A stretch of 64,000 bases of DNA from Castanea sativa (GCF_040712315.1 NC_134013.1:44723501-44787500), one strand, 5' to 3'. Positions 33,528 to 46,024 are shown, counted from the first letter of the stretch. Numbers and translations are program-made. The notes: generated from the sequence alone by a model not told the origin.

Positions 33528-35558
33528 TGTGGTAGGCCTTTTGCATTGTTGCACTGTGGCCTGTGATTCTAGGGTAGAACAATTAGGACCAACCTAAGTG
33601 AAACACACCTTAAGCCAGCTTATGCACAAGTTGGGCCATCTCAGTATAGAAGCACCTTGACAGATGTCTTGAATCTATAACGTGCTCACGGTAGGAATAA
33701 TTGTTACAGATATCACAGCAGGAACACAATACGGCAAGATAGCTAAAATATTTTTTACAAATATCACTAACGCCTAAATAACAACAAAGGAAAATAGCAA
33801 GGTTGTGGCAGAATAATGCAACCACGAATAGCAAAATTACGAAAAATAGTTTAGCTATAAGGTAACAAATAAATTATTCATCAACACAAAAGTAGAGCTC
33901 GTCTGCCTAAAGAAATGGGCTTAATTTTTTAGCAAACACAAGTCCAAAAAGGGAATCGATCTCCAACATGGGTAACCTCAGAGAAGGCTTTTGCTATAGA
34001 GATTACACACTTTGGAGAAAGGACCTAGATGGCTTAAACTCTATTTTTAACTTCAGAGAGTGGGTCTGTCAAGAGGGGGAGAAATGGGTACCCTATTGAT
34101 GCATGCCTTTATTCCTATCACTCATGTTTTTCTTTGATTTCTGTGTTTTTCTTTTCTCTCTTTCTTCTTTCTTGCTCTATCTCTAATTCTTGCCATTGTT
34201 GTTCCTCCTTTCACTATTCACAACTATGGCCCTTTATACTACCTTCCATGACAGGGTTTACCATTTTACCTCTTAACCATTTTTGGCTCGTTGGGGGTGT
34301 CCTTCCAAGATTGCCCATTGGCCTTCCGGTTGTCCAGCCACTACCCTTACACTATGCTGGCTGTGCCATGCCAAACTCCTAGACAAAAATGGCTTGTTTT
34401 GTCTCTTACTATTCTCATTCGGATAAGGGCTATCCTTTCCCCCACCTACCTCTATGGCATGCATCTAGTGATTCCAGCTCATACTTATTTCCTTTGGGTA
34501 AGATGTCATCCTAGTAGGACATTTCTCCCCAAAGAAGTTTAAGTAGGAACCCCAAAATAGACTTCCCTTTTCTCCCAATCACCAGACCACACCCTTTCAT
34601 ACCCTTGACCCATGGCCCACCTCCCATGTATTGGCTGGGTATAAGTAGATGGTGCTTGGGTCCTATGTGTATGCTCCACTTCCGTCTTAATCCCTTCCTT
34701 TTTTGGTCTTCACGCCTTTGCTATTGCCTCCATATTTGTCTGATTCTACTATATGTTCTAGTAAGGGTTTAACTCTTGCAGCGTGAAAGGTACATAGGCC
34801 TTTGGGTTCACATTTTCTGCTTTCCATCTCTTCTTTGGACTGGGTATTGCTTGGGTGCAGGCCATTTCCTTCCTGCCTAGCCCAGCTTCCTTCCTGTGTT
34901 TGTGGGCCTCTTGGCTAGGGATCCTGTCATGACGCTACATTGTTCCTGTCATATCATCATCTCTCTTTCATTCCTTTGTTACCTGTGGGATTTTGGGCTA
35001 ATGCTCTTGCCAGTCTACTTTCTATGCCTTTACCTCTTTTGGGCTTTTCTAGCCAGCATTCCTACTGTACCAGCCTATTTCCCACATCCTTACCTCTTTT
35101 GGGCTTTATTGGCCAACATTCCTACTGTGCCAACCCATTTCATTCCTCGAACTTCCTCGACCCATTTGCTTCTTCTTTACCTCTTTTACCCATGAGCTTT
35201 TGCTAAATCCTTTGGGCTTCCTCAGCCCAATTACTACATCTTTACCTCTCATTTCTTTTCAGGGCTTATTAGCTTTCAAGCCAACCCAATGAATTTACAA
35301 ATTCATATCTTGGGCTTCCTCGGCCAGTTCACTTCCTCTTTACCTCTTATTATTCCCATGAGTTTAATACTTTATTCCTTGAGCTTCCTCAGTTCATTTG
35401 CTTCTTCTTTACTGCTTATTATTCTTGTGAGTCTATTGACCATTATTCCTGCCATTCCAGCCTACTGGGCCTTACTTTACTATTTTCTCTCCCCATCTTG
35501 TTCATATTGTTGAGCTTCGTCTACTATTGGGCCTTTTGTCAAAAGTGGGGCATCAACA
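33528..35558 (-). repeat. 5' LTR of the gypsy element
   Basis: This is the partner of 17403-19291 and is about 140 bp longer because of an internal indel near 34040-34200. On the minus strand it begins tgttgatgccccac. Open frames at 34134-35513 are LTR sequence, not genes. Confidence 0.88.
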
Positions 35559-35868
35559 CTAATTAAACATTTATTGAACTTTTTAGATACATTGGGTCAA
35601 AACTTAAATTTATTTGTTTCAATAATATAAGCGTAGCGATGTATGACATGCAAATTGCATCATATGATGCAAAACTATTTGTTTTTTTATGGATAAGTTC
35701 ACAATTTACATGATTATTCAACATAAAAAGTCATTATCAATGTGTTTTTTGCCTTAAATCTGAAAATTTGTAGGATTTTACAATCCACAATCCGATTCTT
35801 CGATTTACGATCCCACTTACCTCCCACAAATTACGTAGAATCCCGATTTTGACAACCTTAGTTGCACT

Positions 35869-36254
35869 AGAAGTAAAAATCTTAGCTTCTTATGAAAATG
35901 TTATGAAATTTTGTTGTATCCATAGAACCCTTTGTCCCTACTCACATTCAATAAAAGTGGAACTGTAACTCTTGAATATTATTTTGTATACTTTACAAAT
36001 CAGGCAACCAGCTACTAATATTTTCAAAAATCAAAGAAACAATGCACAAGTGTGAGGATTAGAATCCTCTGCAACTTTGAATAATAACTCTTCTAAAACG
36101 TTTTTAAAATCTTATTCATCTATCTCAAAGAAATAGATTTTGATTTTGTTAAAAATTATTTTAGAAAATATTAAAGATTGTACAAATAGTAATGATGTGG
36201 TACATCAATATGGATAGGATTTTAAAAATTATGTGCTAGAGTAACTCTAAAAAT
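35869..36254. other. Intergenic flank right of the transposon nest
   Basis: This is AT-rich with no coding exon recognised. It would have been next to 16580 before the Mutator-like element inserted. Confidence 0.5.
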
Positions 36255-36350
36255 TCTAAAGATGCAGGAGAGGGGATTTGAATGCTGTATTTCTTTGTTA
36301 GAATCTTCTAAAGATTTTGATTGAACTACGAGGCTCTTGGGCAATCCAGT
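36255..36350 (-). mobile_element. SINE-like tRNA-derived fragment
   Basis: The minus strand reads cctcgtagttcaatc (A-box-like) and later gcattcaaatcccctc (B-box-like) at tRNA-like distance. The copy is diverged. Confidence 0.4.
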
Positions 36351-36769
36351 GAGAGATCTAACTCCTACACTCAAGGAAGTATTCCTAAGCTTTTACCTAA
36401 TGAAATAAAACTCTAAATATTTTATTAATCCGGTTAGACTTCTTAACTAAATTCAATCATATTACTGTATTGATTAATGTAGTATGAACAATATTATCAT
36501 TTTCAACAAGAAGGATAAATTCAACCATATGATTTCTTTGTCAAATTGTACTCACGTTTTGCTGTACAATTTATTTGCCTCGCTTCCTTTTACTTCAATG
36601 GTCAGTTCCCTCCTATCTTGATACAATCTATAAGAATTGTATTCAAAATCCGTTTGAAATCTAAGAAGTGAAACAGTTCCATGTTTATAACATGTTAGAT
36701 ATACATTTGCCATGTTTGAAGCCAAAGATTTGTACCATGCTATATCATAGTATATATATTTTTAATAAT

Positions 36770-36850
36770 CCGATAGCTTGAGGGAGGGGACTTGAACTGT
36801 CAACGTTTCTGTTGAAAAACACCATGAAGTACTAATTAAAAAGCTATGAA
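36770..36850 (-). mobile_element. SINE-like tRNA-derived fragment
   Basis: The minus strand contains atagctttttaattagtac and gacagttcaagtcccctc, which are degenerate A- and B-box positions. It resembles the fragments at 36255 and 40965. Confidence 0.4.
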
Positions 36851-37246
36851 TATCTCCTCCCCTGGTCCCATGTGGGCATTCGGGTCAGTATGTTTACCAT
36901 TTGATCGGCTTTGAAGAACTCAACTCCGGTTTGAGAAAAAAAATAAAATAAAAAAGAAATAAAGAATTTAGGATCAAGTCCTTTCTTGCCAAAGATATAT
37001 TACGTTTTACAAAAGAATCATGTCCCATCGTCCCAGTTAGCACCATATTTTGTAGCTGATGGTTGAACAGATGTAACACCTGTAAAACAATGTGTAGTGT
37101 GTACCTCACAAGTCACAACTATTTCTTTTTTCTTTTTTGGATGAATAAAGTGAAGGATCAAGTGATCTCGACTGGCACAAAATCTTCAATGACATTTAAC
37201 CTGCAAATTGTAATTAGTTGGGTGCCGTGGCTCTACTGCAGTTTTA

Positions 37247-37277
<31 letters not shown>

Positions 37278-37594
37278 AGAAAAGTGCATCTTATAAAATA
37301 GCCAGATATGTGGGCGCCAACATTATCATGGCATACTAAAGAAGAATAAGAAAATGTTAAGAAACATATTTTACTAGAACTCAGGTCCTTAAACAACTGA
37401 GAATCATAAGACAATTTAATCTATGAAATTATTACAAAAGCACTATATATACATATTGGTCTCTCAAGAACCCGCCAAAATTCAGATTTATCAGGGGATG
37501 TGGAAGAAAGAAGCTGAAGGAACTCATTTTATTTTAGCTCTAAAGAATAGTAATTACAAAAGGTATATACAGCTCAATGTAAATAAAACCAACC
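36851..37594. other. Downstream flank and 3' UTR of the TBC gene
   Basis: The 3' UTR of the minus-strand TBC gene must lie here. A candidate minus-strand AATAAA would sit on the plus-strand ttattt-type words around 37530 (attttatttt), but none is decisive. A CT microsatellite lies at 37250-37277. Confidence 0.45.
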
Positions 37595-40500
37595 TCACAT
37601 CTCAGATAAAAGATTGCTGATTTTCCGTAACTCCTTGAGAGCTGCCATGGCTGTAACTTGTCCTTTTCCAACTAAACCATTTTTAGATAAGTTCTCCAAT
37701 GATCCCACTTGACCCCGATCTTGCTGGAAAACAGTCTCAATTACCTGACACACAAACTAATCAGTTTACCACACCGAGAGAGAGAGAGAGAGAGAGAGTA
37801 ATATTTTAATGGTGTAGAAAAATCTTCAAGCCACAATATTTCTAAAGGCACCTAAAAAATGTGGGAAGCAATTGGGGAATGAAACCATGAAACTCCATAA
37901 GTTTAGAAGTGACCCATATATTCATTTGATTCAGTATGTATCCTGTAATGAAAATAAAAAACAATGATCTAATATGTACCCTACATTGATTCCCATTTGT
38001 TTAATGAGAAATTATAAGATATATTCCGAAGGCATCCCAACTAGCCCACAGAGAATCATTACCCTCAAAATTTAAAGCAGTTCCCTTTAAATATTTCTAG
38101 GATAACAGAAGTCATAATGTTACCTGAATATGGTCAAGCATAGACTGTCCAAGATTCCTCAAAGTACCCATCACGTTCTGGTCTGTAGCGTCTCCTTTGC
38201 CACTAATAGAAGAGTTACAAGAAGCATTAGCAACTAGAAAGCCAGCAGTATTGTTCTGGTCATCACAGTTGGCAGATTTTGTAGCCTCAAAGGTACCTCC
38301 TCCTTTCTCAGACATACCCTCACCAGCAGCATTACGCCCAAACTTCCAAAACCACTGGAATTTACCTGAAAGAAGCTTTCGCTCTTTTGGAACCGTCAAA
38401 GAATTTCCCATGGAATCATTATTCAATCCAGATTTTGGGAAGACATCCTCGGGTTTATCAGAAACTGGAAGAGGTGATTCATCTGGGATGGTACTGGAAT
38501 GATCATCACTTTCCTCAAGGGATGAAGTTGATGCAACACTACTTTTTTCGGAGTCATTTTCTTGTTCATTAGCCCCATTAAGAGAACTTGTTGGGTCTGA
38601 ATATACAGACAAGTTTTCTTCACTTCCAGCATTCCCACTCAAACTCCCCTCAGCAGTGCAAGTAATTTCCTTCTTGCCACCATCTTGTCCCTCCACCTCA
38701 ACTTCTACACACACACTGTTTTTCTGGCTTAAAACTTCATCACAGTGTGCTTTCTCAGTGTCTTCATCTGAGCCAAGTTCTCGAGAAAGATCTTCTAACA
38801 AACTTCGTTTAACAGATGAATTGCTATCCTTTTTGCCACTCTCAACCTTTGCAGGAGATGATCCTGTTCGGGAGAGACTCAATCTTACTTTTTCTGTCCA
38901 ACCTCTTTTTGGAGTTTGAACTTGTTTTGTTGAATCACTTTTCTCAAGTTCTTCAGCCTTGTGTAGAACTCTCCACTTCTCTTCCCAGTAGCTCTCAGGT
39001 ACCAGATTTAAAGGAGTTTTTGGAGAAACAGAATCGAATGATAGGCTATGACCTCTTACAGCTGCTGATTTACTCTGGTTTAAAGCCCCACCAAGTGAAG
39101 AAGATGAGGATGACATATTAGCACTCAGTGCAAGAGCCTGCAAGGATTTTGCCTTTTCTATCAGTTTCTTTAAATTTACAGCCTCTGGAAAGTTTAGCAA
39201 TCTCTGAAGGCAAGAAGTAGCATGTTCAGTTGCAAGTAGGGAAGATCTCAAATAAAGTAACATTGAAACTGCCATGGCTGAAATAAATGCTCCACGAGGT
39301 GAATTAAGGACCCCAAAGCTGGACATGGTGTCATCCTCAGCAACTTTGTCTAATATACTATTATCTGATGCAAATATCTCGTCCCAAATTATCAACAAGT
39401 CTTCAAGTGAAAATTCACGTCCAAATAAAACCCGTAACCAGCGAAGTGCAAAGTACTGCGGTTCAACCCCAAGCTCAACAAGGTGGCTGTGTAGAGAGGA
39501 GTCAACAAGAGATAGCAGGTGGTATAATGCCGCAGATGCTTCAAGGACAGGAGGTAAACCAGTGTAAGACCCACCTGCAGGAGTGGGAGAGAAGAAATCT
39601 GCCATTGCAACTGAGCCATGGGCCCCACTCATCAAAGCATCCAACATGCAAAATGCATCATGCTCCATAAATTTCTCAGATAAGACAATACCCAGTTCAC
39701 CTTCAGCCCCATAAGCATCACTCAGTAACACAATGGTCTGTATCTCAGGATCAAGCTCATCAAGACTCCTAACTTTTGTCACATTTCCATGTGACCCATT
39801 CTCATCTTCCATAATATCTGGAGACTTTTTAAAATCAAAATTATATGTAAGATCGTTATCAAGAAATGATAGGTCATCAAATTTGTCAGTGAACTGATCT
39901 TCGTAAAGCTTTCTAACTTGAGAAAGATGTTCCACATCAACTTGAAGAACGTACAACAGGGGAGCCAATAGTTCATGCATTCCTATAAAGAACACCAGAA
40001 AGAAGGATGATATTAAAAAATTTCTGAAAATAAACTTCCACATAATTTGGGCCTTAGAGGGCATAGTGAGTGCAGAATAAAATCTCACTTGGGCTTTACT
40101 TATCACCAAAAAAGACACTCCAAGAAAACCTTACGGCATTTGAGTTGGACATCATAAAACAAATGAATGCCAAGTCTAAATAATTAATGGCCCAACCATT
40201 TTTCATTGATAATATTTCTAAATCTACATCCAGAATAAGTTGTTTCATGGATGCAAATGGAAAAGAATATATATATATATATTCTAGTAATATTTAGGTT
40301 TTTCCCCCTTTTCTCTTTCCTTTTTGAAGAGGATCAAGTAGCACCTTACAAGAAAAAATTAACAAGAAAAAAAAAACACACACACACACATCGAGGTTCA
40401 CAGGCATACAATTTTCTCCATACTGATCAAAATATTCAAGGAAAACCAGACCACCAGTACAAATATGTTGATGGAAAGGTTAATGGATTTGCCAGGTAAA

Positions 40501-43231
40501 AAGAAAATAATGAAAGATATTTTCTTATTTATAGAAAGGAAAATATCGTATATGAGCTCTTTTGGTCCTACCGGTACTTCAATGCATATCATTGAGGGAC
40601 ATCACAAAGTCAGAAACCACAAACTTTTCCCACTTGATAGGTGGCATCTTATTCCAAGTGCTTTACAACGGCAGAGTGTGTGAACCTGTATCAATTGCAT
40701 TTGTGGTAGTGATTTGTCGCCGAATTATATGCATGCCATGCACTGTAGAGTGGGGTTTAAACTTTGAAGGACCATATCCCCCTAGATTTTTTCACCTTGC
40801 CTATTGTGCAACCTCCTTCCCTCAGCATTTAAATTTTCAGGGGAAAAAAAACAGAGGGCTGCATACGGCTAGGTACTTCCAAATAAAAAATGCATTCTTG
40901 ATAATATTGTAGTTGCAAATCGTATCATAATTCCTGTACACGACTTCTTTTTATGGCTACAATGGGGGAGAGAGAGTTGAACCCTAGATGTCTCCGTTGG
41001 AAACTCCAGAAGGTGTCAGTTGAGTTATAAGGGTCTTAGCATAATATACGACCTCTTGGAACACACTATCTATCACACAACTCAATTAGGACATAATGAA
41101 ATATAAAACTATTTCCAATAAAGATTGCTTTGACATGAGCAATTTACCTTGTCTGTAACCATACTCAGGATGTCTAAGGCACCACAAGAGCAAGATTCGT
41201 CTTAACATGCCTTGGCATCCTGGTGTCTGGAAATAGCTCCCATGTTCCGGATATAAACGTGACAAATCCTGGTCAACCATTTTCTCTAGCTCAGCATTTC
41301 GAAAGAAGCGACCCCAAGTGCTATCTGCACAGAATTAATGACATAATCCAACATAAATTAGTGATAGCATCAAGCACTTCAGAACTAGCTAGCTTACCCA
41401 AGAACTCATTGACCCATCTTACAGAATAATATATTGTTCTTTATATTTTATTACCGGTCAAACTGAACCACAAGGAGCTAGCCAGCTCACCAAGGAATCT
41501 GTTTGGGCGACATCTATACAAAAACCCAAGAGATTGCTATTTCTTATTCTTTTACCATTTGCTCTATCTTCTCAGGGGCTGCATTCTAAAATTTATTTAA
41601 AAAGAAGAAGAAGAAAAAGGCAATTCCTTCCATGAATGACCAAGAAGCAAAATAAGATGCAAGCATAGAAAATTTGGCTTCTTAACATAAATTATGTACT
41701 AGATATATAACAATGATAAATAAACACCAGAACTATCCATGTGGCTAAGAGCCCTCACAACCTAGGCACAACGATGCAATTATCACAGGTGCGCTCTGCC
41801 ACTGAGCTAACTCAGGGAGAAAGCGATATTCTGATATTCAAAACTGAACTAAGGCAAAAATTCAGGAAAAAAATTGCTTTAACAATGCATGGATTTATAA
41901 CTAATTCCCAAGGTACAAGTACAAATTATATATCAAACATGGATGGGTGCCAAAAAGAGAGAAGAAAGTTTACCTGGGTTTAACGAAAGTGGATTGTCCA
42001 TGACAAGGTTAGGAGAATTACTTCCATCCTTGGGAATATGTGGATCAACTAGAAGGCGCCTTCTCATACCAGCATATCTGACCAAGCACAATGAAATATT
42101 AAAAAAAATCCAATTTTTACAACTAAGACGGACATCACTGAAACATCTCTGTCCAAATAAATTTTGGTCCAAGATGGCTACTATCATTGTACTATGAAGC
42201 AAGCAAACAATATTTTCAATTCCAGCTTTGCCATTGACTTATAACTTGAATAAAATGAAAACAACATTAAGAAAATTGTTTGCTTGACGTATCCAAAACT
42301 TTAAAATGGTCGCGTCAATTCTCAAAAGCATTCACTTAAAATGGCTGGATAACAAACCAAAGTTTAGATTTTGTGAAAACTGACCTTCCGAGATTCATAG
42401 CTTTACAAACCTTAGTTTAATCAAACCAAACTTGAAGTTCTGTCAAAATTGAGTGCTTCTGACATTCATAGATCAAAGCAGACCTTGTTTTGATCAACTA
42501 AGTTATTCAAACTACAGCCAATCCTAGTTAACAAAGGACAAATTGCAGAACCTATATACAAATCAAGTTTAAAAGGATTGTCAAGAACAAGGCATTTCTA
42601 TCAATTGGACTCAAGATTACAACTATCCATTAGCATTAGGCAGGCATCAGAATTTTCCTTGTTAAACCACCAAACCGCATGTCTAAGAAAACAAAATATC
42701 AAACCATTAACCTTGTGGATGGTAGAGCCCTCTAAAAGACTGAATGTGTTTTCCACGAATCATCTCTAACCATCTATGTAACTACAAGTGCTAGCTTATA
42801 AACAAATCTCTGAAAGCAAAAACCACCCTCCCCCTAAAAAAAAAATAAATAAATAAAAACCCAACGAAGAAAATTAATCATAAGACAAAGTAAAACGAAG
42901 TAGCACTGTTTTAAGAAATACAAAACAAAGACAACCAGAAGCTATTGTAAAACATAATCTCTGAATTCTCGATCCTGAATCAAACTGGAACCCTGCCTAA
43001 CTAACTCTTCAGTCTAAAACCAAAAAAAAAAAAAAAACCCATATCCATATGCTTCTTCTATCCCTCAATTGAAATTCATCAACCCTTTCTTTCTTATAAT
43101 ATTAGGGTTTTTTTTTTTTTTTTTTTAATCCTTTAATACCCGCGCGTGTGTGTGTTTTTACATACATCAATTATTGAAATCAAAATTTGGTAACCATGAA
43201 AACAAAGTAACAAGTTTCAACACAAAAAAAA

Positions 43232-43285
<54 letters not shown>

Positions 43286-43550
43286 CTAAACCCAATCAAA
43301 AAAAAATCCAGAAGGGGGGGGGGGGTTAGAAATTCAGAAGAAATCTTGGAAATTGATAATGATTGAGCAAAAGTTACCTCCTCCGAGAATCAGCGGTAAC
43401 CCTTCGAAGATCATCTATGGAAGAAGAAGGCAAAATCCCAAGATTGATACGCCACTGCACACCTCTGAGATGCGCGAATTGTCGGTTCTGCTCCACAGAG
43501 CTTGAAGACGATGATTCCGGCAATGCTGCCTCGATCGGAGCTTCTGTCAT
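37595..43550 (-). CDS. TBC1D5-like Rab GTPase-activating protein, five exons, 820 aa
   Basis: Exons from the 5' end are 43550-43378, 42077-41974, 41324-41148, 39982-38124 and 37744-37595. All are GT-AG with agreeing phases, for 2463 nt in total. I chose the start MTEAPIEAALPES (43550) over an upstream in-frame Met at 43652 because FAHLRGVQWRINLGILPSSS then falls at the usual distance. The TBC domain spans roughly residues 28-330. The arginine-finger motif VDQDLSR (R115) and the glutamine-finger YRQG (Q151) are both present, followed by MHELLAPLLYVLQ and ALRWLRVLFGREF. The C-terminal half is Ser/Glu-rich and probably disordered, with a short helical end (LKELRKISNLLSEM). TBC1D5 proteins stimulate Rab GTP hydrolysis (Rab7, retromer and autophagy in animals). 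The plant substrate is not evident. Arabidopsis relatives as I recall them are At4g29950 and At5g57210. Introns carry SINEs and a G-run. Nothing suggests a pseudogene. Confidence 0.92.
40965..41040 (-). mobile_element. SINE-like fragment in TBC intron 3
   Basis: The minus strand reads cttataactcaactgacacc, later tttccaacggagacatctag, and then gggttcaactctctc. This is the order of A-box, body and B-box seen in a common plant tRNA-derived SINE. Confidence 0.55.
41733..41822 (-). mobile_element. tRNA-derived SINE fragment in TBC intron 2
   Basis: The minus strand has gagttagctcagtggcagag (a well-kept A-box), then gcatcgttgtgcctagg and gtgagggctcttagccaca. The first 25 bases match a tRNA D-arm closely, but no T-arm or acceptor stem closes, so it is a SINE head and not a tRNA gene. 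It lies in the sense orientation of the host gene. Confidence 0.6.
43223..43283. repeat. Poly-A and (AT)n tract in TBC intron 1
   Basis: About 27 A residues run into about 17 AT dinucleotides. An 11-12 base G-run follows at 43314-43325. Confidence 0.95.
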
Positions 43551-43860
43551 AGTTTTCCGGCAATTCTTCAAATACCCAGTTGCAGAAATTTCATATAATT
43601 GAAGAAAAACACAAGCTTTTGCAGCAATTTTCTCGAGCAGAAACTTGCACAATGTTAGAGCAGAGACAGAGGAAAACGCTAGAATTCAATTGAATCGAAT
43701 AGCTTTTCAGAAAAAAGAGTTTATGGGATTTGAAGAATGAGAATTTATGGGAGAGAAGAAAGCTATGGAAGAAAGAAACAAAAGGCGAAATTAAAGAAAC
43801 AGAGAATGTTGTGTTTTTTGGAAAACTGAGAATGACAGGCCTGAGGCGTCAATTTAACTA
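43551..43860 (-). promoter_or_regulatory. Probable 5' UTR and promoter-proximal region of the TBC gene
   Basis: This lies immediately upstream of the TBC start. It includes an in-frame ATG at 43652 and purine-rich (GAA/AGA) stretches at 43690-43800 typical of plant 5' leaders. No TATA box at a convincing distance was identified, so the transcription start is unknown. Confidence 0.4.
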
Positions 43861-44685
43861 GGAACTAGGAAGGAAATCGAGACTAGCAAGTTACAACAAA
43901 CAAGCAATCCTTCTCTTCTTTTACTTCTTTGAAAATTAAGAAATAGAGAAACATAATTAATTCCTCTTTCTGTTTTTTCTTTTTAAGAGAGAGAATAAAG
44001 GAACAAAACAAAAAAGATTGGAAGCTATTTAGGAGTTCTTGACATACTGGACTGGAAGGTGAGGTGAGTTGTCCTTTTCTACAAATACCTCCACATTTAA
44101 CAAAAACCCTCTCTTTTTGGCTATTCCTACTTCCAAGTACTACTTCCCAATTTTATTTACCGCAACAACAACAACAACAAATAATTATATTAATTATTAT
44201 AGTTTCTCTTTGTTAATTTTGTTTTTGCTATTATACAATAGCATTTGATTTACAATCTCCAAATAACAAACTTGTTAATTCCATCTCAGCATTTTTTTTT
44301 TTGAGAATATTCAATTTTACTGCTCTTCTCTTACTTGTTAGGATTTGTATATACATCATAATTCGGTTTTTTATTCTACGGTTTTACTTTTTTTGTCTAA
44401 TTATTATTATTATTATTATTATTTTATCAAGAAACATAGCTCTTGTAAAAGTTAAGACATGTATAATCATTTTTTTCTTAGAGATTTATACAATCATGAC
44501 CCTACATGATAAATAACAAACCAATGATTATAGAACTTTTTTATACACCATTCATTTATAGAAGATAAGATGTTTGAACGGTCTTATACATTGATATATA
44601 ATATTCTCGAATCAAAATTTTGAAAAATGCATAAATTTAGTATGTGGTTATTTTATATTATATATATAAGAAATATGATATACTG
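43861..44685. other. Intergenic AT-rich stretch upstream of the TBC gene
   Basis: No coding exon is recognised. A short (ATT)n run lies at 44399-44423. Confidence 0.5.
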
Positions 44686-44800
44686 TGAGCAAGAGTCTGA
44701 TAGTTTAAGTGTTCAACTCACAATTATTTGGTGTCTTTGATAAAAATATCCAGGGTTCAAATTCTTCATCTTTCGACTATCAAATTGTTGCTAACAATCT
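44686..44800 (+). mobile_element. SINE-like tRNA-derived fragment
   Basis: The plus strand has gtctgatagtttaagtgttc (A-box-like) and, about 50 bp later, ccagggttcaaattcttc (B-box-like). The body is AT-rich and short. Confidence 0.45.
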
Positions 44801-45800
44801 TCAATTAATATTTTATAGCATTTTCAATGGAAACATTTAATTTCAAATTAAAAGAGGTCAATTCTTGCTGCACGCAATTAAGATGGGAAACAGGATTATA
44901 GAATCTTTTGTATTCTCCTTATTTTGTTGTAAACAAGTTTTTGATGGCCAGCTTGGGCACTACTTTTTCTGAACTAATTTATACTTAATTGTGAATTCTG
45001 TTCTAATTGAAATTCTCTTTTAACAAAATAATTATATTATAAATTAAGAAAAATTATAGAATACTTCAAAATTATAATAAATATATACCATTTCTACTCA
45101 CATAAATGATAAGTCATATCTTGAATTTAATTAATTAATATTGTAACAACTAGTTAAAAGGTTATACGGAACAATAAAGTTATTTTCTACTATAATATTT
45201 TGAATCAGAACTTAATAAAGTTGTTGGTTTCACATCAAAAAAAAAAAAAAAGAACTGACTTCAGGTGATTTTGCACCATTGTTCAAATAATATTCATATT
45301 TTATATTGCAAGTTGGATAGATTACTATTATCAGATGACATTAACTTTTCATTTAACAAATCAACCAAGAGGCCATCCATACATATATTTTAGCGGGGGT
45401 CGTTGCAAAAAAATATGTAGTTGTTTTTTAAAGATTTTTAAATTCAATTTACCTTCTCCCAAATAAATAAATAAAAACCTAACTTACAGTATACTAAAAA
45501 TAAGAGTAATTTATCAAAAATAATACTCCATTATCACAAACTTCAAAACGGGATATACACTTTCTGAATACTGTATAGGATTTTTGTGTCAATTAGGGCA
45601 AAAAACCGCCACACACACACACAAAAAAAAAAAAAGAGGACAACACTATTCTTCCCCAGTACGGAGTCACCAAAATATTTTAGAATTTAATTACTACTTT
45701 TTGGATAAAATTATTACTAACTTTGTTAATTACTAAAAATAACTTTAACAGGAACAACCTAGTCTTACTACACACAATGGCAAAAATCTAGTCTTACATA
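44801..45800. other. Gene-free AT-rich stretch
   Basis: No open frame with domain character and no clear element ends are seen. Several A-runs are present (45237-45252, 45624-45635). Confidence 0.5.
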
Positions 45801-45803
45801 AAA

Positions 45804-45950
45804 ATTTTATATTTTTATACACTTCTACGCACAAAGGCAATTAAGTTGTAAAGCTTGTGAATCTCAAAAAAAAAATTTATATTTTTATACACTTCTACGC
45901 ACAAAGGCAATTAAGTTTGTAAAGTTTGTGAATCTAAAAAAAAAAAAAAA
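45804..45950. repeat. ~70-bp direct tandem duplication
   Basis: The segment from ttatatttttatacacttct through the cacaaaggcaattaag region to gtgaatct occurs twice in tandem. The copies differ by a few bases and each ends in an A-run, so slippage or A-run recombination is likely. Confidence 0.9.
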
Positions 45951-46024
45951 AAATGTATAGGTTGTAATTAATGGCTAGAACACAGAATTTGTACATATGT
46001 GTGTGTGTCTATATATATATATCA

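Larger units (their letters stand above)
17403..35558 (-). mobile_element. Tat-type Ty3/gypsy retrotransposon with antisense ORF, 18.2 kb
   Basis: Two related LTRs bound gag, protease, RT, RNase H and integrase remnants that all read on the minus strand in gypsy order. The flanking direct repeat ctaat (17398-17402 and 35559-35563) is a perfect 5-bp target duplication. Terminal bases are TG at the left and CA at the right. A purine-rich tract on the minus strand (cagggggctgaa complement, about 19292-19304) abuts the 3' LTR. Next to the 5' LTR (33495-33527) the minus strand resembles a decayed tggcgactccac-type primer site, as used by Tat/Ogre elements. The interior is degenerate and carries nested insertions at 26125-28720 and 30521-31031. 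Confidence 0.88.
16590..35859. mobile_element. Non-autonomous Mutator-like element, split by a gypsy insertion
   Basis: The left end reads catggttgtcaaaatggcga and the right end reads tcccgattttgacaacctt. These are inverted repeats sharing ggttgtcaaaat. Outside them is the direct repeat agttgcact (16581-16589 and 35860-35868), the 9-bp target duplication expected of Mutator-like elements. Without the nested gypsy element (17403-35558) the element is only about 1.1 kb. It has no transposase and repeats the word ggatcgta in its left arm (16612-16700). The ends are diverged beyond the first 12 to 20 bases. Confidence 0.7.

Noticed and set aside
38197..39670. Plus-strand frames of about 100 residues opposite the TBC gene
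   Set aside because: Antisense shadows of exon 4, which is coherent on the minus strand with a recognised domain and splice sites.
41733..41822. tRNA gene on the minus strand
   Set aside because: Only the D-arm/A-box part matches. No anticodon stem, T-arm or acceptor stem can be closed, so a SINE head is the better call.
43552..43652. Upstream in-frame Met as the TBC start
   Set aside because: The extra 34 residues have no family-like features, and the second Met gives the usual short N-terminus before the conserved block. Not excluded.
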